NCBI GenBank assembly: GCA_965112735.1 | Contig: OZ218951.1 | Location: 5,146,001-5,210,000 of the forward strand | Direction: 5' to 3' | DNA from: Phaeosaccion multiseriatum | Lineage: Eukaryota; Ochrophyta, other classes | DNA length: 64,000 bases | Shown here: piece by piece, positions 1-9,468 of the stretch | Layout of the letters: the number at the start of each line of letters is the position of its first letter | Position numbering within the stretch: position 1 is the first letter of the stretch | Notes under the pieces: model-generated | What the model was told of the DNA's origin: nothing | What the model saw: only the letters and a program-made list of their open reading frames with translations | Databases searched by the model: none | Program-made: the position numbers and the translations under genes

Positions 1-295
1 ACACAGACAGCAGCAGGAGGACTTGATGGCTGGTGGAGGCGCGGCCGAGCGGCGGAAGGAGCAGCAGCAGCAGCAGCAACAGGAGCAATTGGTGGTACAG
101 CAGCTCGCGGCGGACTGTGAAGACGGCCTTGGCAATGGTGGTGAAGTGTATGAGGATGACGGTTACAGTGACGACGATGGAAGCATAGACAGCCTCGGGG
201 CGGAGTTCGGTAGGAACACGAATCGGGCGGCGCAGGCGAGGCTGAGGAATGAAGACTCCGGATCAGACGGCGACGAGGAGGACGGGGAAGGGTGA
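1..295 (+). CDS. C-terminal fragment of an unknown protein (5' end outside window)
   Basis: The frame ending at the TGA at 293-295 is open to the left edge of the window, so this is read as the last exon, or part of it, of a gene beginning upstream. About 97 residues are visible. They start with a Gln-rich stretch encoded by CAG repeats, then a Q-L-V-V-Q motif, and end in an acidic Asp/Glu/Ser/Gly tail (D-E-E-D-G-E-G). No domain is recognised. The ATG at 26 could be an internal methionine or a start. Positions 89-100 hold a one-mismatch copy of the dispersed 12-mer described in the findings. Function unknown; a chance open frame is not excluded. Confidence 0.35.
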   Translation, partial: HRQQQEDLMAGGGAAERRKEQQQQQQQEQLVVQQLAADCEDGLGNGGEVYEDDGYSDDDGSIDSLGAEFGRNTNRAAQARLRNEDSGSDGDEEDGEG

Positions 296-1179
296 GCAAC
301 CAATGGAGCAGGCGTAGTCATTTTGATAGCTTCTGTGGCACACACACACGATCTCATCGTGTCATCATGTGTATTCGGGAGGGCACGTAGTCTATACGTC
401 TATACCTGCCAAGGCACGGTCGATGTCGGAAGGAGGGGTCACTATCATCTGTGTTCTTTTGATCGGCCCTTCATCAGTCTATTGTACACCGGTGGAAAGC
501 AACCAATTCGTGTTGCTCGTTTTTGACGTTTTAATTGTAGACCTTCCTGCTTGAGGAGCTATGTTCGCACCCGTCCCGTTCCATCACTAGGGAACTTTGA
601 ATCGACCCCGGATGCGATCTCTACTGCCGGCCAGCCGGCATGCCATCAGCTATTACCCCAAACCACCCCCCCTCAGCTATTGCGCCTCTGACCACCAGAC
701 ATGACTGAGCTAGCCCCCCAGCTAGTGTATTACCGGCACGCTACCAGCTATTGATGCGTGCCAGCCCATAACGAGCTATCTTTGGGCCCGAAGGGACAAT
801 TGCGCAGCTATCGGCAATGCTCGACGAACCAACCCTGGCCACAGTACGAAGTACCGTGCTCTGCCAAAGAGAGTTTTGGGTGGATTACCAACGCGTGATG
901 TAACACCATCCGCCATAATCCCATAGTCCTGTGCACAAGGACCTCGCTCGAGTAGAGTGAGTGATCTTTGAGGGCCAGGCCACCGCCATTGTGAGGGCCA
1001 GGCCACCGCCAAGCGCCTTGTGCTGGAAGCGCACACGTGCGAGGAAGGAAGCCCTTCCTGCTGCTGAGTGCGTGAGGGACATTCTTTGACTCCTTTTTTT
1101 CAAAAGAAATTAGCTAAAACCATAAGAAAGACGTGGAATTGAAAGAGGGTTGAGCCAAAGCAAACCTGAATTCCATCCC
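296..1179. other. Intergenic spacer with short direct repeats
   Basis: No coding frame here looks real. Between about 650 and 815 the word AGCTAT recurs several times (cagctattacc, cagctattgcg, cagctattgat, gagctatc, cagctatcgg). Near 969-1012 the phrase gagggccaggccaccgcca occurs twice in direct repeat. The (AC)n run near 340 is short. The right end lies downstream of the minus-strand PPR gene and should hold its 3' UTR. Confidence 0.6.
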
Positions 1180-2598
1180 TTACTGCCCTCCTCCACCGAC
1201 CCGCATCACCACCCTCCCCGGGTTGTGCTCGTCTTCCCATACTTCGACGCCCGGCCTCTCCTGCAAGTAGGCCAGCACCGCGGGCTTGAGAACGCTGACG
1301 CCGTCCTCACTGCCTCGGCCTCGGCCTGTGATAACTTCGATCTCGCCCTCCACCTTCTCCACTGAGAGCATGTGACGAAGCGCTGCCTTGCTCGTTCCCC
1401 TGGTGAAGTCGTGCAAGTCCACCTCCTGCCCCCCTTTCTTCCAGTGATTCAAGACCCCCTGCGATACGGCCTCTGCGTACAGCCCGTCAGCAGCCTCCTC
1501 GTCGCCACCGTCCTGCAGAGCATCGATGGTGGAGCTGTAGCTGATTTTATCTGGAGCGGGTCCTTCCGCCTTCATCTCCCTCAGTAAGCCCATTGCCTCC
1601 ACGTGTTGGCTGGCTCTGGCGCATGCACTAATGGTGGCATTGTAGCTGATTTCATCTGGAGCGAGTCCTTGTGCCTTCATCTCCCTCAGTAAGCCCATTG
1701 CCTGCACGTTTTGGTTGGCTCTGGCGCATGCACTAATGGTGGCATTGTAGCTGATTTCATCCGGAGCGAGTCCTTCCGCCTCCATCTCCCTCAGTAAACC
1801 CAATGCCTCCACATGTTGGTTGGCTCTGGCGCATGCATTAATGGTGGCATTGTAGCTGATTTCATCCGGAGCGGGTCCTTTCGCCTCCATCTCCCTCAAT
1901 AAACCCAATGCCTCCACATATTGGTTGGCTCTGGCGCATGCATTAATGGTGGCATTGTAGCTGACTCCATCCGGAGCGAGTCCTTGTGCCTTCCTCTCTC
2001 TCAGTACACCCATTGCCTCCACGTGTTGGTTGGCTCTGGCGCATGCATTAATGGTGGCATTGTAGCTGATTTCATCCGGAGCGAGTCCTTCTGCCTTCAT
2101 CTCCCTGAGTAAACCCAAGGCCTCCACGTGTTGGTTGGCTTTGGCGCATGCGTCAATAGTGGAGCTGTAGCTGATTCCATCCGGAGCGGGTCCTTGTGCC
2201 TTCATCTCCCACAGTAAACCCATTGCCTCCACGTGATGGCTGGCCCTGGCGCATGCATTAATGGTGGCGTTGTAGCTGATCACGCCTGGCCTGACGCCTT
2301 CCTTCTTCATCTCTACCAAGAGAGCCAAGGCGCCCTTCCACCACCCGCACTTCCCAATCGCGGTAATAGCAGCACCCATACCCAGATCTTGAATCTCCCT
2401 CATGGGCCGTATCTGCCTCGACTTGTCACTTCCCCCAGTAGAGTAGCAGGACCATTGCTGCGGGAGCTGCTTCTGCTGATGGAGAGTAGAGTCGGCACAC
2501 CTTCCTCCTCCTACTGCTGCTGGTCCTCTTCGATTCCTGCCAATGCAAGAGGAGCAGTAGCCTCTGGCCACCCCCCTCAACGACATTGCTCTCATCAT
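1180..2598 (-). CDS. PPR-SMR protein, predicted organelle RNA-binding protein
   Basis: Single-exon, 472 residues, ATG at 2598, TAA at 1180-1182. Residues 1-60 are rich in Arg, Ser, Ala and Cys with few acidic residues, like a mitochondrial or plastid transit peptide. A degenerate PPR unit (about 72-107) precedes seven near-identical 35-residue PPR repeats (108-352), each built on S-Y-N-A-T-I-N-A-C-A-R-A, then a partial repeat. Residues 393-472 form an Smr domain with V-D-L-H-D and the T-G-R-G-R-G motif. PPR-SMR proteins bind organelle transcripts, and some Smr domains cleave nucleic acid. By the PPR code (residues 5 and 35) repeats are mostly N/D, with one S/D, which predicts a U-rich target; this is inference. 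The 105-bp DNA repeats are unusually uniform. Sits head to head with the GCDH gene. Confidence 0.9.
   Translation of the reverse strand: MMRAMSLRGVARGYCSSCIGRNRRGPAAVGGGRCADSTLHQQKQLPQQWSCYSTGGSDKSRQIRPMREIQDLGMGAAITAIGKCGWWKGALALLVEMKKEGVRPGVISYNATINACARASHHVEAMGLLWEMKAQGPAPDGISYSSTIDACAKANQHVEALGLLREMKAEGLAPDEISYNATINACARANQHVEAMGVLRERKAQGLAPDGVSYNATINACARANQYVEALGLLREMEAKGPAPDEISYNATINACARANQHVEALGLLREMEAEGLAPDEISYNATISACARANQNVQAMGLLREMKAQGLAPDEISYNATISACARASQHVEAMGLLREMKAEGPAPDKISYSSTIDALQDGGDEEAADGLYAEAVSQGVLNHWKKGGQEVDLHDFTRGTSKAALRHMLSVEKVEGEIEVITGRGRGSEDGVSVLKPAVLAYLQERPGVEVWEDEHNPGRVVMRVGGGGQ
1543..2277 (-). repeat. Seven tandem 105-bp PPR-coding repeats
   Basis: Seven consecutive units of exactly 105 bp code the seven full PPR motifs of the overlapping gene. 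They differ by only a few bases each, mainly in the codons for A-E-G versus A-Q-G and N-A-T versus S-S-T. Such uniformity suggests recent expansion or gene conversion rather than old divergent PPR repeats. Confidence 0.85.
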
Positions 2599-2646
2599 AG
2601 CACTGTTGTGAAAGGGAAGGGGGGATCTTTACTACTGTACACCCAC

Positions 2647-2674
2647 GGCACTTAAGGGTGTACCCTTAAGTGCC
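2647..2674. promoter_or_regulatory. 28-bp perfect inverted repeat in a divergent promoter
   Basis: Arms GGCACTTAAGGGT (2647-2659) and ACCCTTAAGTGCC (2662-2674) are exact reverse complements around a 2-bp GT spacer. The site lies 49 bp upstream of the PPR start codon and is followed 25 bp later by a T tract of about 17 bases. It could bind a dimeric factor on DNA or fold into a hairpin in RNA. Its role is unknown. Confidence 0.55.
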
Positions 2675-2977
2675 ATGGTTGTCTAAAAGTAATGGAGATT
2701 TTTTTTTTTTTTTTGTGTGAAGGGGACATTCTTCAAGCCGATCATTTGTACCGATGCATTGAATGCCTTTGCGGAGCATACAAGTGAGTACTGTTTGTTT
2801 CCTTCCTCAGGCTATGTCTTGACGCTCATTCCCTTCTTTCTGCCTCATTTGTCTCATGCTCCCGCACCGACCCCTCTCCACAGCCGATCCTTTCCCGCGT
2901 CCAGAGGCTCAAGCTTCGTCAGCGCTCTCGCTTCTCTCTCAACCAGAGGCTTGTGTGGACACACAGTCGAGAGCAAC

Positions 2978-3945
2978 ATGGTGCCTGCCTCGAAGGAGAA
3001 AGGGGCGCCGGGCGAGGAGATGCCCAGGGTAGACCTCCTCCGTGCAGAGTGGTACGGAGGGACTTTTCTTTGTCACAGCCGCGTTTTGCTACTCCTACTT
3101 CCGCTGTAGCCGGAACAGCGGCGGGGACGGCAGCAGCAGCACCACCACCAGAAGGAGAAGGGCCACCACCACCACCAGCAGCAGCAGCAGCAGCAACAGG
3201 AACAACAGCGACGGCCGCTGGTGCGAACCATCATCCGAAGATCGGCAAATTCACATGGGAGGACCCACTCCGGCTCGAAGACTCGCTCACGGAGGACGAG
3301 AGGATGATCAGGGTGAGGCAGGCAGGCTGGATAGCTGGACAGTGCGAAGCGGGGGGAGGGGATGGGGATGAGCGGGGAGGGAGGTCTCAGCGGACAAGGA
3401 GGTGGAAAAGTGAGTGCTCTGTGTTGCACCCCCTCGAAGCGGAGGGGCTTGACTCGCTATTTTGATGCGCTACCTGTATTGAGAGGCTCCTTCCTCCTCC
3501 CTCCTTTCCCCTCTCCCCGTTCTCTTCCCTCCCTCCCCTCCTCCCCCATCCGACCCCCTCCCCTACCCATCGCAACACCAAAAACAACAACAATACGACA
3601 AGGACTCCGCGGAGGCCTATGCCCAAGCGTCTCTCCAACCGCGCATCCTGCAGGGCAACCGCCACGAGACCTTCGACAGGGCCATCCTTCGCGAGATGGG
3701 GCAGCTCGGGCTGCTCGGTATGACGCTCAAGGGCTACGGGTGTGCCGGTGTCGGGTACGTGTAACTGTACAGAGTAAGTGTGATGGTACTGTCTGTCTGT
3801 CTGTCTGTCTCTCTGTCTATCTGTCTGTTTGTCTGTCTGTCAGTCTGTCAGTCAGTCAGTCTGTCTGTTTGTCTGTCTGTCTGTCTCTCTGTCTGTCTCT
3901 GTCTGTCTGTCTCTGTCCGTCAGTCTCTGCCTATCTTTCTTTGTA

Positions 3946-3976
<31 letters not shown>

Positions 3977-6628
3977 CTCTGTCTGCCTGTCTGTCTATCT
4001 ATCTCTCTATCTATCGATCTATCTGTCTATCTATCTATCTGTCTTATCTGCCTCTGTTTCTGTTCCCGGATTCCCTCACCGTCCATGCTCACGGTCTATC
4101 CGCCGAGCTGCCCTGTCATGCTGCCCTCATTTCTTCACGCTTCATCTAAAACAGTACGCCCTTTTTCCCCGTTTGACGTGTGTGTCTCCGCTCCGTTCCT
4201 TCTTCACGGAGCAGGTATGTTTCCTACGGGCTAGTGAGTCGAGCGATCGAGCGCGTGGACAGCAGCTATCGGAGCGCCATGAGTGTGCAGTCCTCTCTCG
4301 TCATGCTGCCTATCCATAACTTCGGCTCAGAGGAGCAGAAACAGAGGTGAGGACTGAAGAAGAAGGAGGAGGAAGAGAGGAGCAGAAACAGATAAGCCAC
4401 ACGGGGGTACAAGCAGTAAGCAGAGGAGAGTGGTGAGAATACGAATACGCATGTACAGAGGAGCAGACGCAGAGGCCGGTGGCGAGTGTGACTGTGTTTG
4501 TGTCAAACGGACAGAGAGAAGAGTTTGCTACCTCCTACCTTTGTTGCGCCTGGGTGACTCGGCCTACGGGCTTTGTGTTGCGGTGCTCTACGGTGCGGAT
4601 GGCAGTGGACGCGATACAATAGGGTAACAGATTCCCAACGCTCGGACTAAAACTATACGATGTACACATGTGCTCCGTTCGTGTTCACCTTTTTCGTCGG
4701 CGACAAAAGGTTCCTCCCAGGCCTGGCCAAGGGCGAGTTGGTGGGCTGCTTTGGGCTCACGGAACCCAACCACGGATCGGACCCCTCGAGGATGGAGACC
4801 CGAGCTTCGAGGCAGAGCGACGGATCCTGGCGGTTGAGCGGCTCCAAGAACTGGATCACCAATAGTCCTATCGCTGACGTGTTCATCATCTGGGCCAAGG
4901 TATGTGTGTATATGCCGCCATGTTGCGGCTTTCGCTCGTTCCGCCCCTTGTTTGACGTTGCATGACATGCTCATGGCCCATCTGGGTCAATGGGGGTATG
5001 TTGTCATTTGTGATCCATTGCAGTACCGCCTACTGAGCGCCTTAACTCCGCCTCTCTGTGTGTTTGTCGATCTCTCGTTGTCCTCTCTCTCTCTCTCTCT
5101 CTCTCTCGCTCGCTCTCTCTCTCTCTCGTTTCCTCTATTTTGTCTCTTCTCTCTCTCCATCTCCGTCACTGCCGCCACGGGACCTCAAGGACGATGAAGG
5201 AGTGGTGCGAGGCTTCATTCTGGAGAAGGGCATGCCAGGCCTCAGCGCCCCCAAGATCGAAGGTACGCAATGCAATGCAATGCAATCAATCCATAGGCAA
5301 GCATACGGGAATTATCCCCTCCCCTCCCCTCGCCTCCCCTCCCCTCTCCTCCCCAACACCCCCCTGCCCTCTCTCCCATTCCCATTCTACTTTCCTCCCT
5401 CCCCTCCCTCCCTCCCTCGCTTCCTTCCTCCCTCCCTCCCTCCCTCCCTCCCTCCCTCCCTCCCTCCCTCCCTCCCTCCCTCCCTCCCTCCCTCCCTCCC
5501 TCCCTCCCTCCTTCCCTCCCTCGCTCGCTCGCTCGCTCCCTCCCTTCCTCCCTCGCAGGCAAGTTCAGCCTGCGTGCCTCCGTGACGGGCATGATTGCGA
5601 TGCAAGACGTGCATGTGCCGCACGCCAACATGCTGCCGCTCGCCAAGGGCATCAAAGCGCCCTTCACGTGCCTCATGAGCGCCAGGTAGAAAGGAAGGGG
5701 AGGGAAGAGGGGAGGGGAGGGGAGGGGAGGGGAAGGGGAGGGGAGGGGAGGGGAGGGGAGGGGAGGGGAGGAGGGGAGGGGAGGGGAGGGGAGGGGGGGA
5801 GGGGAGGGGAGGGAAGAGGGGAGGGGAGGGGAGGGGAGGGAGGGGAGGGGAGGGAAGAGGGGAGGGGAGGAAGAGGGGAGGGAAGAGGGGAGGGGGGGGA
5901 AATGGGGGTGTTGTGCAAGTGCTTGGGTGACGTGTGACGAGTAAAGGAGATTGAAGCCCGAGTCTCTTCTCCTTGGGGATTCAGGGTTGCAATGCAGGAA
6001 TCCCCCCCCCCCTCCATCCCTCCGTCCCTCCCTCCCTCCTCCCACCCCCCTCAACCCCTCCCTCCCCTCCCTTCCCCGGCAGGTACGGCATCTCCTGGGG
6101 TGCTCTTGGAGCGGCAGAGTTTTGTTTTCACACGTCCCGTGCCTATTGCCTCGAGCGCAAGGCCTTCGGACAGCCCCTGGCAGCCACTCAGCTCATTCAG
6201 CTCAAGCTTGCCAACATGTCCACGGACATCGCTATGGGGTATCAGGCATGTTTGCAGGTGAGGGAGAGGGAGAGGGAGAGGGAGAGAAAGAGTGGGGGGG
6301 GGGGCGGTATGTACACACTGCACCCCGTGTTGCATCCACCCCCCCATCCACCCTCTGTCCTGACACCCCCCCCCCCCCCCCAACCACCTCCACCCGCCCA
6401 CCCTCCCCTCTTCCCAGGTGGGTCGTCTGTTCGATGCGGGCAGGGCGGCCCCTGAGATGGTGTCAATGGTGAAGCGCAACAGCTGCGGCAAGGCACTCGA
6501 CATTGCTAGGACCGCAAGGGACATGCTCGGAGGTGAGGGGCAGCAGTTGGTGATACAGGGGCAGGGGCAGCCGTTAGTGATACGCCCGCAGGGGCAGGGG
6601 CAGGGGCAGGGGCAGAGGCAGGGGCGGG

Positions 6629-6669
<41 letters not shown>

Positions 6670-7176
6670 CACTCACTCACTCTCTTAATGAATACCACAT
6701 TCGCACACTTCACGCCGCTTGTACCTGCTTGTCCTGACACTCATACCCATCCTCTTCTTCCACCTTTCTCTGGTTGTCGTGACACTTACGCCTGTCCTGA
6801 CACGCAATGCACACCTCTCCCTCTTCCTTCTTCTTCCTCTCCCTCTGTCTTCTTCTCCTCGTCCTCCTCCTCTCCCCCTCCTCCTCTCCCTCTGTCTTCT
6901 TCTCCTCGTCCTCCTCCTCTCCCCCTCCTCCTCTCCCTCTGTCTTCTTCTCCTCGTCCTCCTCCTCTTTTCTTGTGCCATCTACACCTTCTCCTGTCTGT
7001 CCCCACTTGTGCTACGTGGTACTGAAGGGAACGGCATCAGCGATGAGTATCACGTCATCAGACACTGCATGAACCTCGAGTCTGTCAAGACGTACGAAGG
7101 GACGGACGACATACACGCACTCATCCTGGGGGCGGCCATCACGGGCATACGGGCCTTCCAGCCCACGGGATTGTAG
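2978..7176 (+). CDS. GCDH: Glutaryl-CoA dehydrogenase (acyl-CoA dehydrogenase family)
   Basis: FAD enzyme that oxidises and decarboxylates glutaryl-CoA to crotonyl-CoA in lysine and tryptophan breakdown, normally in mitochondria. Exons: 2978-3028 (tentative), 3079-3312, 3603-3754, 4215-4346, 4710-4899, 5190-5262, 5559-5685, 6083-6257, 6418-6532, 7028-7176; 465 residues. Family landmarks run in order: [24 protein letters not shown], the FAD signature [35 protein letters not shown] and T-Y-E-G-T-D-D-I-H, with the catalytic Glu codon at 7096-7098. The Ala/Pro-rich N-terminus and first exon are uncertain: the ATG at 2978 joins in phase, but a more basic presequence-like frame runs through 2881-3000 without a usable ATG. 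Introns are repeat-laden. Confidence 0.93.
3786..4052. repeat. (GTCT)n tetranucleotide tract in GCDH intron
   Basis: About 265 bp of imperfect CTGT/CTAT units fill the intron between exons 3603-3754 and 4215-4346. The run is read through in three frames as Cys-Leu-Ser-Val repeats, which are artefacts. Confidence 0.9.
5397..5900. repeat. (CCCT)n and (GGGGA)n tracts flanking a GCDH exon
   Basis: A pyrimidine (TCCC)n tract (about 5397-5520) precedes exon 5559-5685 and a purine (GGGGA)n tract (about 5695-5900) follows it. The two tracts are roughly complementary, so the pre-mRNA could pair across the exon. Confidence 0.85.
6835..6970. repeat. 47-bp minisatellite, three copies
   Basis: In the last GCDH intron, a unit starting ccctctgtcttcttctcc begins at 6841, 6888 and 6935, a period of exactly 47 bp. 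It is C/T-rich and close to the acceptor at 7027. Confidence 0.8.
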
Positions 7177-8309
7177 AGGCAAAGGGGATCTTATATGCAT
7201 GTCGTATCGCAGATTTGTTGAACGGTGTGTAGGGAGCGTGTACAGAAGGGGTGGGGCCCCGGGGCGCATCATTCTTGTCCTATGGTGGCCTATTGAGGCG
7301 TATTGAGGCCTATGGAGGCATTGCTTCCCTTCTTCCTTGTCCTGGAGAGCTGCATGGAGAGTTGGCAATGATGCTACAGCCTCTCCAGGGCGAAGGGAGG
7401 GAGGGAGGGAGGGAGGGAGGGAAGAAGGAAGGAAGGAAGGGTTTGGGTGGTGGGGTCGGTGGGGTGGAGGAAGGTGTATTTGTGTATTTATGTGTATATA
7501 TTTTTCGCGTGGAAATGTAGGTCGAAGGGGGAGGCTGGCTCGGGGGGATGGGGGGGGTGGTGGAGGGTGGAGGGTGGAGGGTGATAAATAGCGAGGACCG
7601 ACGGGACAAGCAGCGGCAAGCAGCGGCAAGCAGCGGCAAGCAGCGGCAAGCAGCGGCAAGAAGCGGCAAGCAGTTCGGGGAAAGGAAGGAAAAGGAAGGA
7701 AGCTGAAACCATGGACTCCGCTATTGGTTGATTGGTTGGTTGGTTGGTTGGTTGGTTGGTTGACAATGATCACCGAGTATCTACTTCTCCTGCCTCTGTT
7801 GGGCCTTCTGTCTCCGAGCGTTGGTCTGAGAGCGACGGGCTCCACACGCTCAGTGGTGACTCAGTGGTGACCTATGGTGACTCAGTGGTGACTCAATGGT
7901 GCACGGAGAATAAAAAATCTCTGTCCCTTTGGAAGGAGAAATAGAATGGTTGTAAATGGTCATTGAATAAAGACAGGTGAGTGCTGAAGCGACATGAGTG
8001 TCCCTTCCTCTACCAAAAGAGCATCCTCGGAAAGGAAAGGAGGGTGAAAAAAGAGCCTCACTCACTCACTCAGCCCGCCAAACCTCACCCATCCACTGAC
8101 ACCTAACATTTTTTTTCAATTAAATTCATTTTTTATAATAAATTAAAGAATATGTTGTGCTGATTCGGGAGTACAACACGTAGTAGTGTGGGTAGGTGGG
8201 TAAGTAGGTAGGGAGGGAGAAGGACGGACCCGACGGACCGTACAGACAGACAGGCACAGCAGGAAGTCAAAGGGCGATAACTCACTGGTCCCAAAGCGCT
8301 TGCCCCTGT

Positions 8310-8363
<54 letters not shown>

Positions 8364-8645
8364 GTCGGGTGGCAACCAGTCACCAGCACCCCTCTCATGT
8401 CGCCGAAGCTGCGGATTGGGCAGCCAGGCATCGCGCACTGAGCACAGGGCATGGGGTACATTCACGTCCATCCCTCGCCCGTTCGTCGCTCAACCCTCCA
8501 GTAGTCAGACATGTCGTCAGCTCCCGGGGAAGAAGATCTGTGCTGTCCGTCGCTCGCCCGGCCAAACGGTCGGTCGGTCGAGGGAGGGAGGGAGGGAGGG
8601 AGGGGAGCTGCTGCCAAATGAAGAAGCGTATCACCAACGCTCCCG
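7177..8645. other. Tail-to-tail spacer between GCDH and RagC genes
   Basis: No gene is seen. It holds a (GGGA)n/(GGAA)n tract near 7395-7440, six copies of the 10-mer cagcggcaag near 7610-7672, a (TTGG)n run at about 7730-7762, and short repeats of cagtggtgac at 7850-7905. AATAAA occurs at 7909-7914 and 7966-7971 and could serve as a + strand polyadenylation signal, though it is some 730 bp after the GCDH stop. An A/T-rich block lies at 8107-8155 and a (CT)n run at about 8312-8356. A copy of the dispersed motif, TATCACCAAC, lies at 8629-8638. Confidence 0.6.
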
Positions 8646-9066
8646 TCACGTCGCACCCACTGGCCCTTGTCCCCCAAGCCTGAGCCCCCCCCCTCCCGCT
8701 CCTCCTCCTCCCTGACTTGAAAACTCGGCCGCCCCTCCAACTCCACCTCCCCTCTCCCCGCTGCTGCTCCACGCTCGCCTCTCCCCTCCTGCTACTCCTG
8801 CTGCTGTATCACCAACTTCTACCGCTGCTGCCTCTATTTGCTGTGTCATGACTTGCTGCGCTGGTGGCTGGTTGAACACCTTACTCAGCGTCGCCTTGAA
8901 ACAGTCAATGTTGTAATCTGTAACCGCCTTTTTGAAGTTGTCCGCTCTCAATAGACACACCAGTGCGAGGAAGCTGTTCACTTCCCTCAGGTAAAGAATC
9001 ATGCCATTGTCCAGCCGAATGACACTCGCGCTCTCCGAGTCGTACGCTAACCCGTCGTTCTCTTCC

Positions 9067-9098
<32 letters not shown>

Positions 9099-9437
9099 TC
9101 CTCCTCCTCCTCCTCCTCCATTCGCATCGTCTTTAACAACGTAGATACACGACACATCGATCACCACGTCGATCATGTCACTGCACAGCTCGTAGCTCAA
9201 CATGTCCACGGGGTTGCTGTCAGTGGCGAGGTAGATGCGACTCACAACGTCAAAGAGGAAGGCTTTCTCCATGTTGCAATTGGAGATAAGATTGTTGAGG
9301 AGGTTCTCCAGGGTTGGTAGCTGGGGAACCAACTTCTGTACCACCTGTGCGGAAGTGTGTGAAAGTGTGTGGAAATCGGGGTGTCGTGAAATACGTGTAT
9401 ATATGAGAGAGAGAGAGAGGGACAAAGAGCGACACAG

Positions 9438-9468
<31 letters not shown>

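Noticed and set aside
3780-4319. Cys-Leu-Ser-Val repeat protein
   Set aside because: It comes from the (GTCT)n intron of GCDH, and flanking exons splice across it in phase.
7610-7672. Array of cagcggcaag as a binding-site cluster
   Set aside because: A short perfect tandem 10-mer is most simply slippage; nothing ties it to a promoter.
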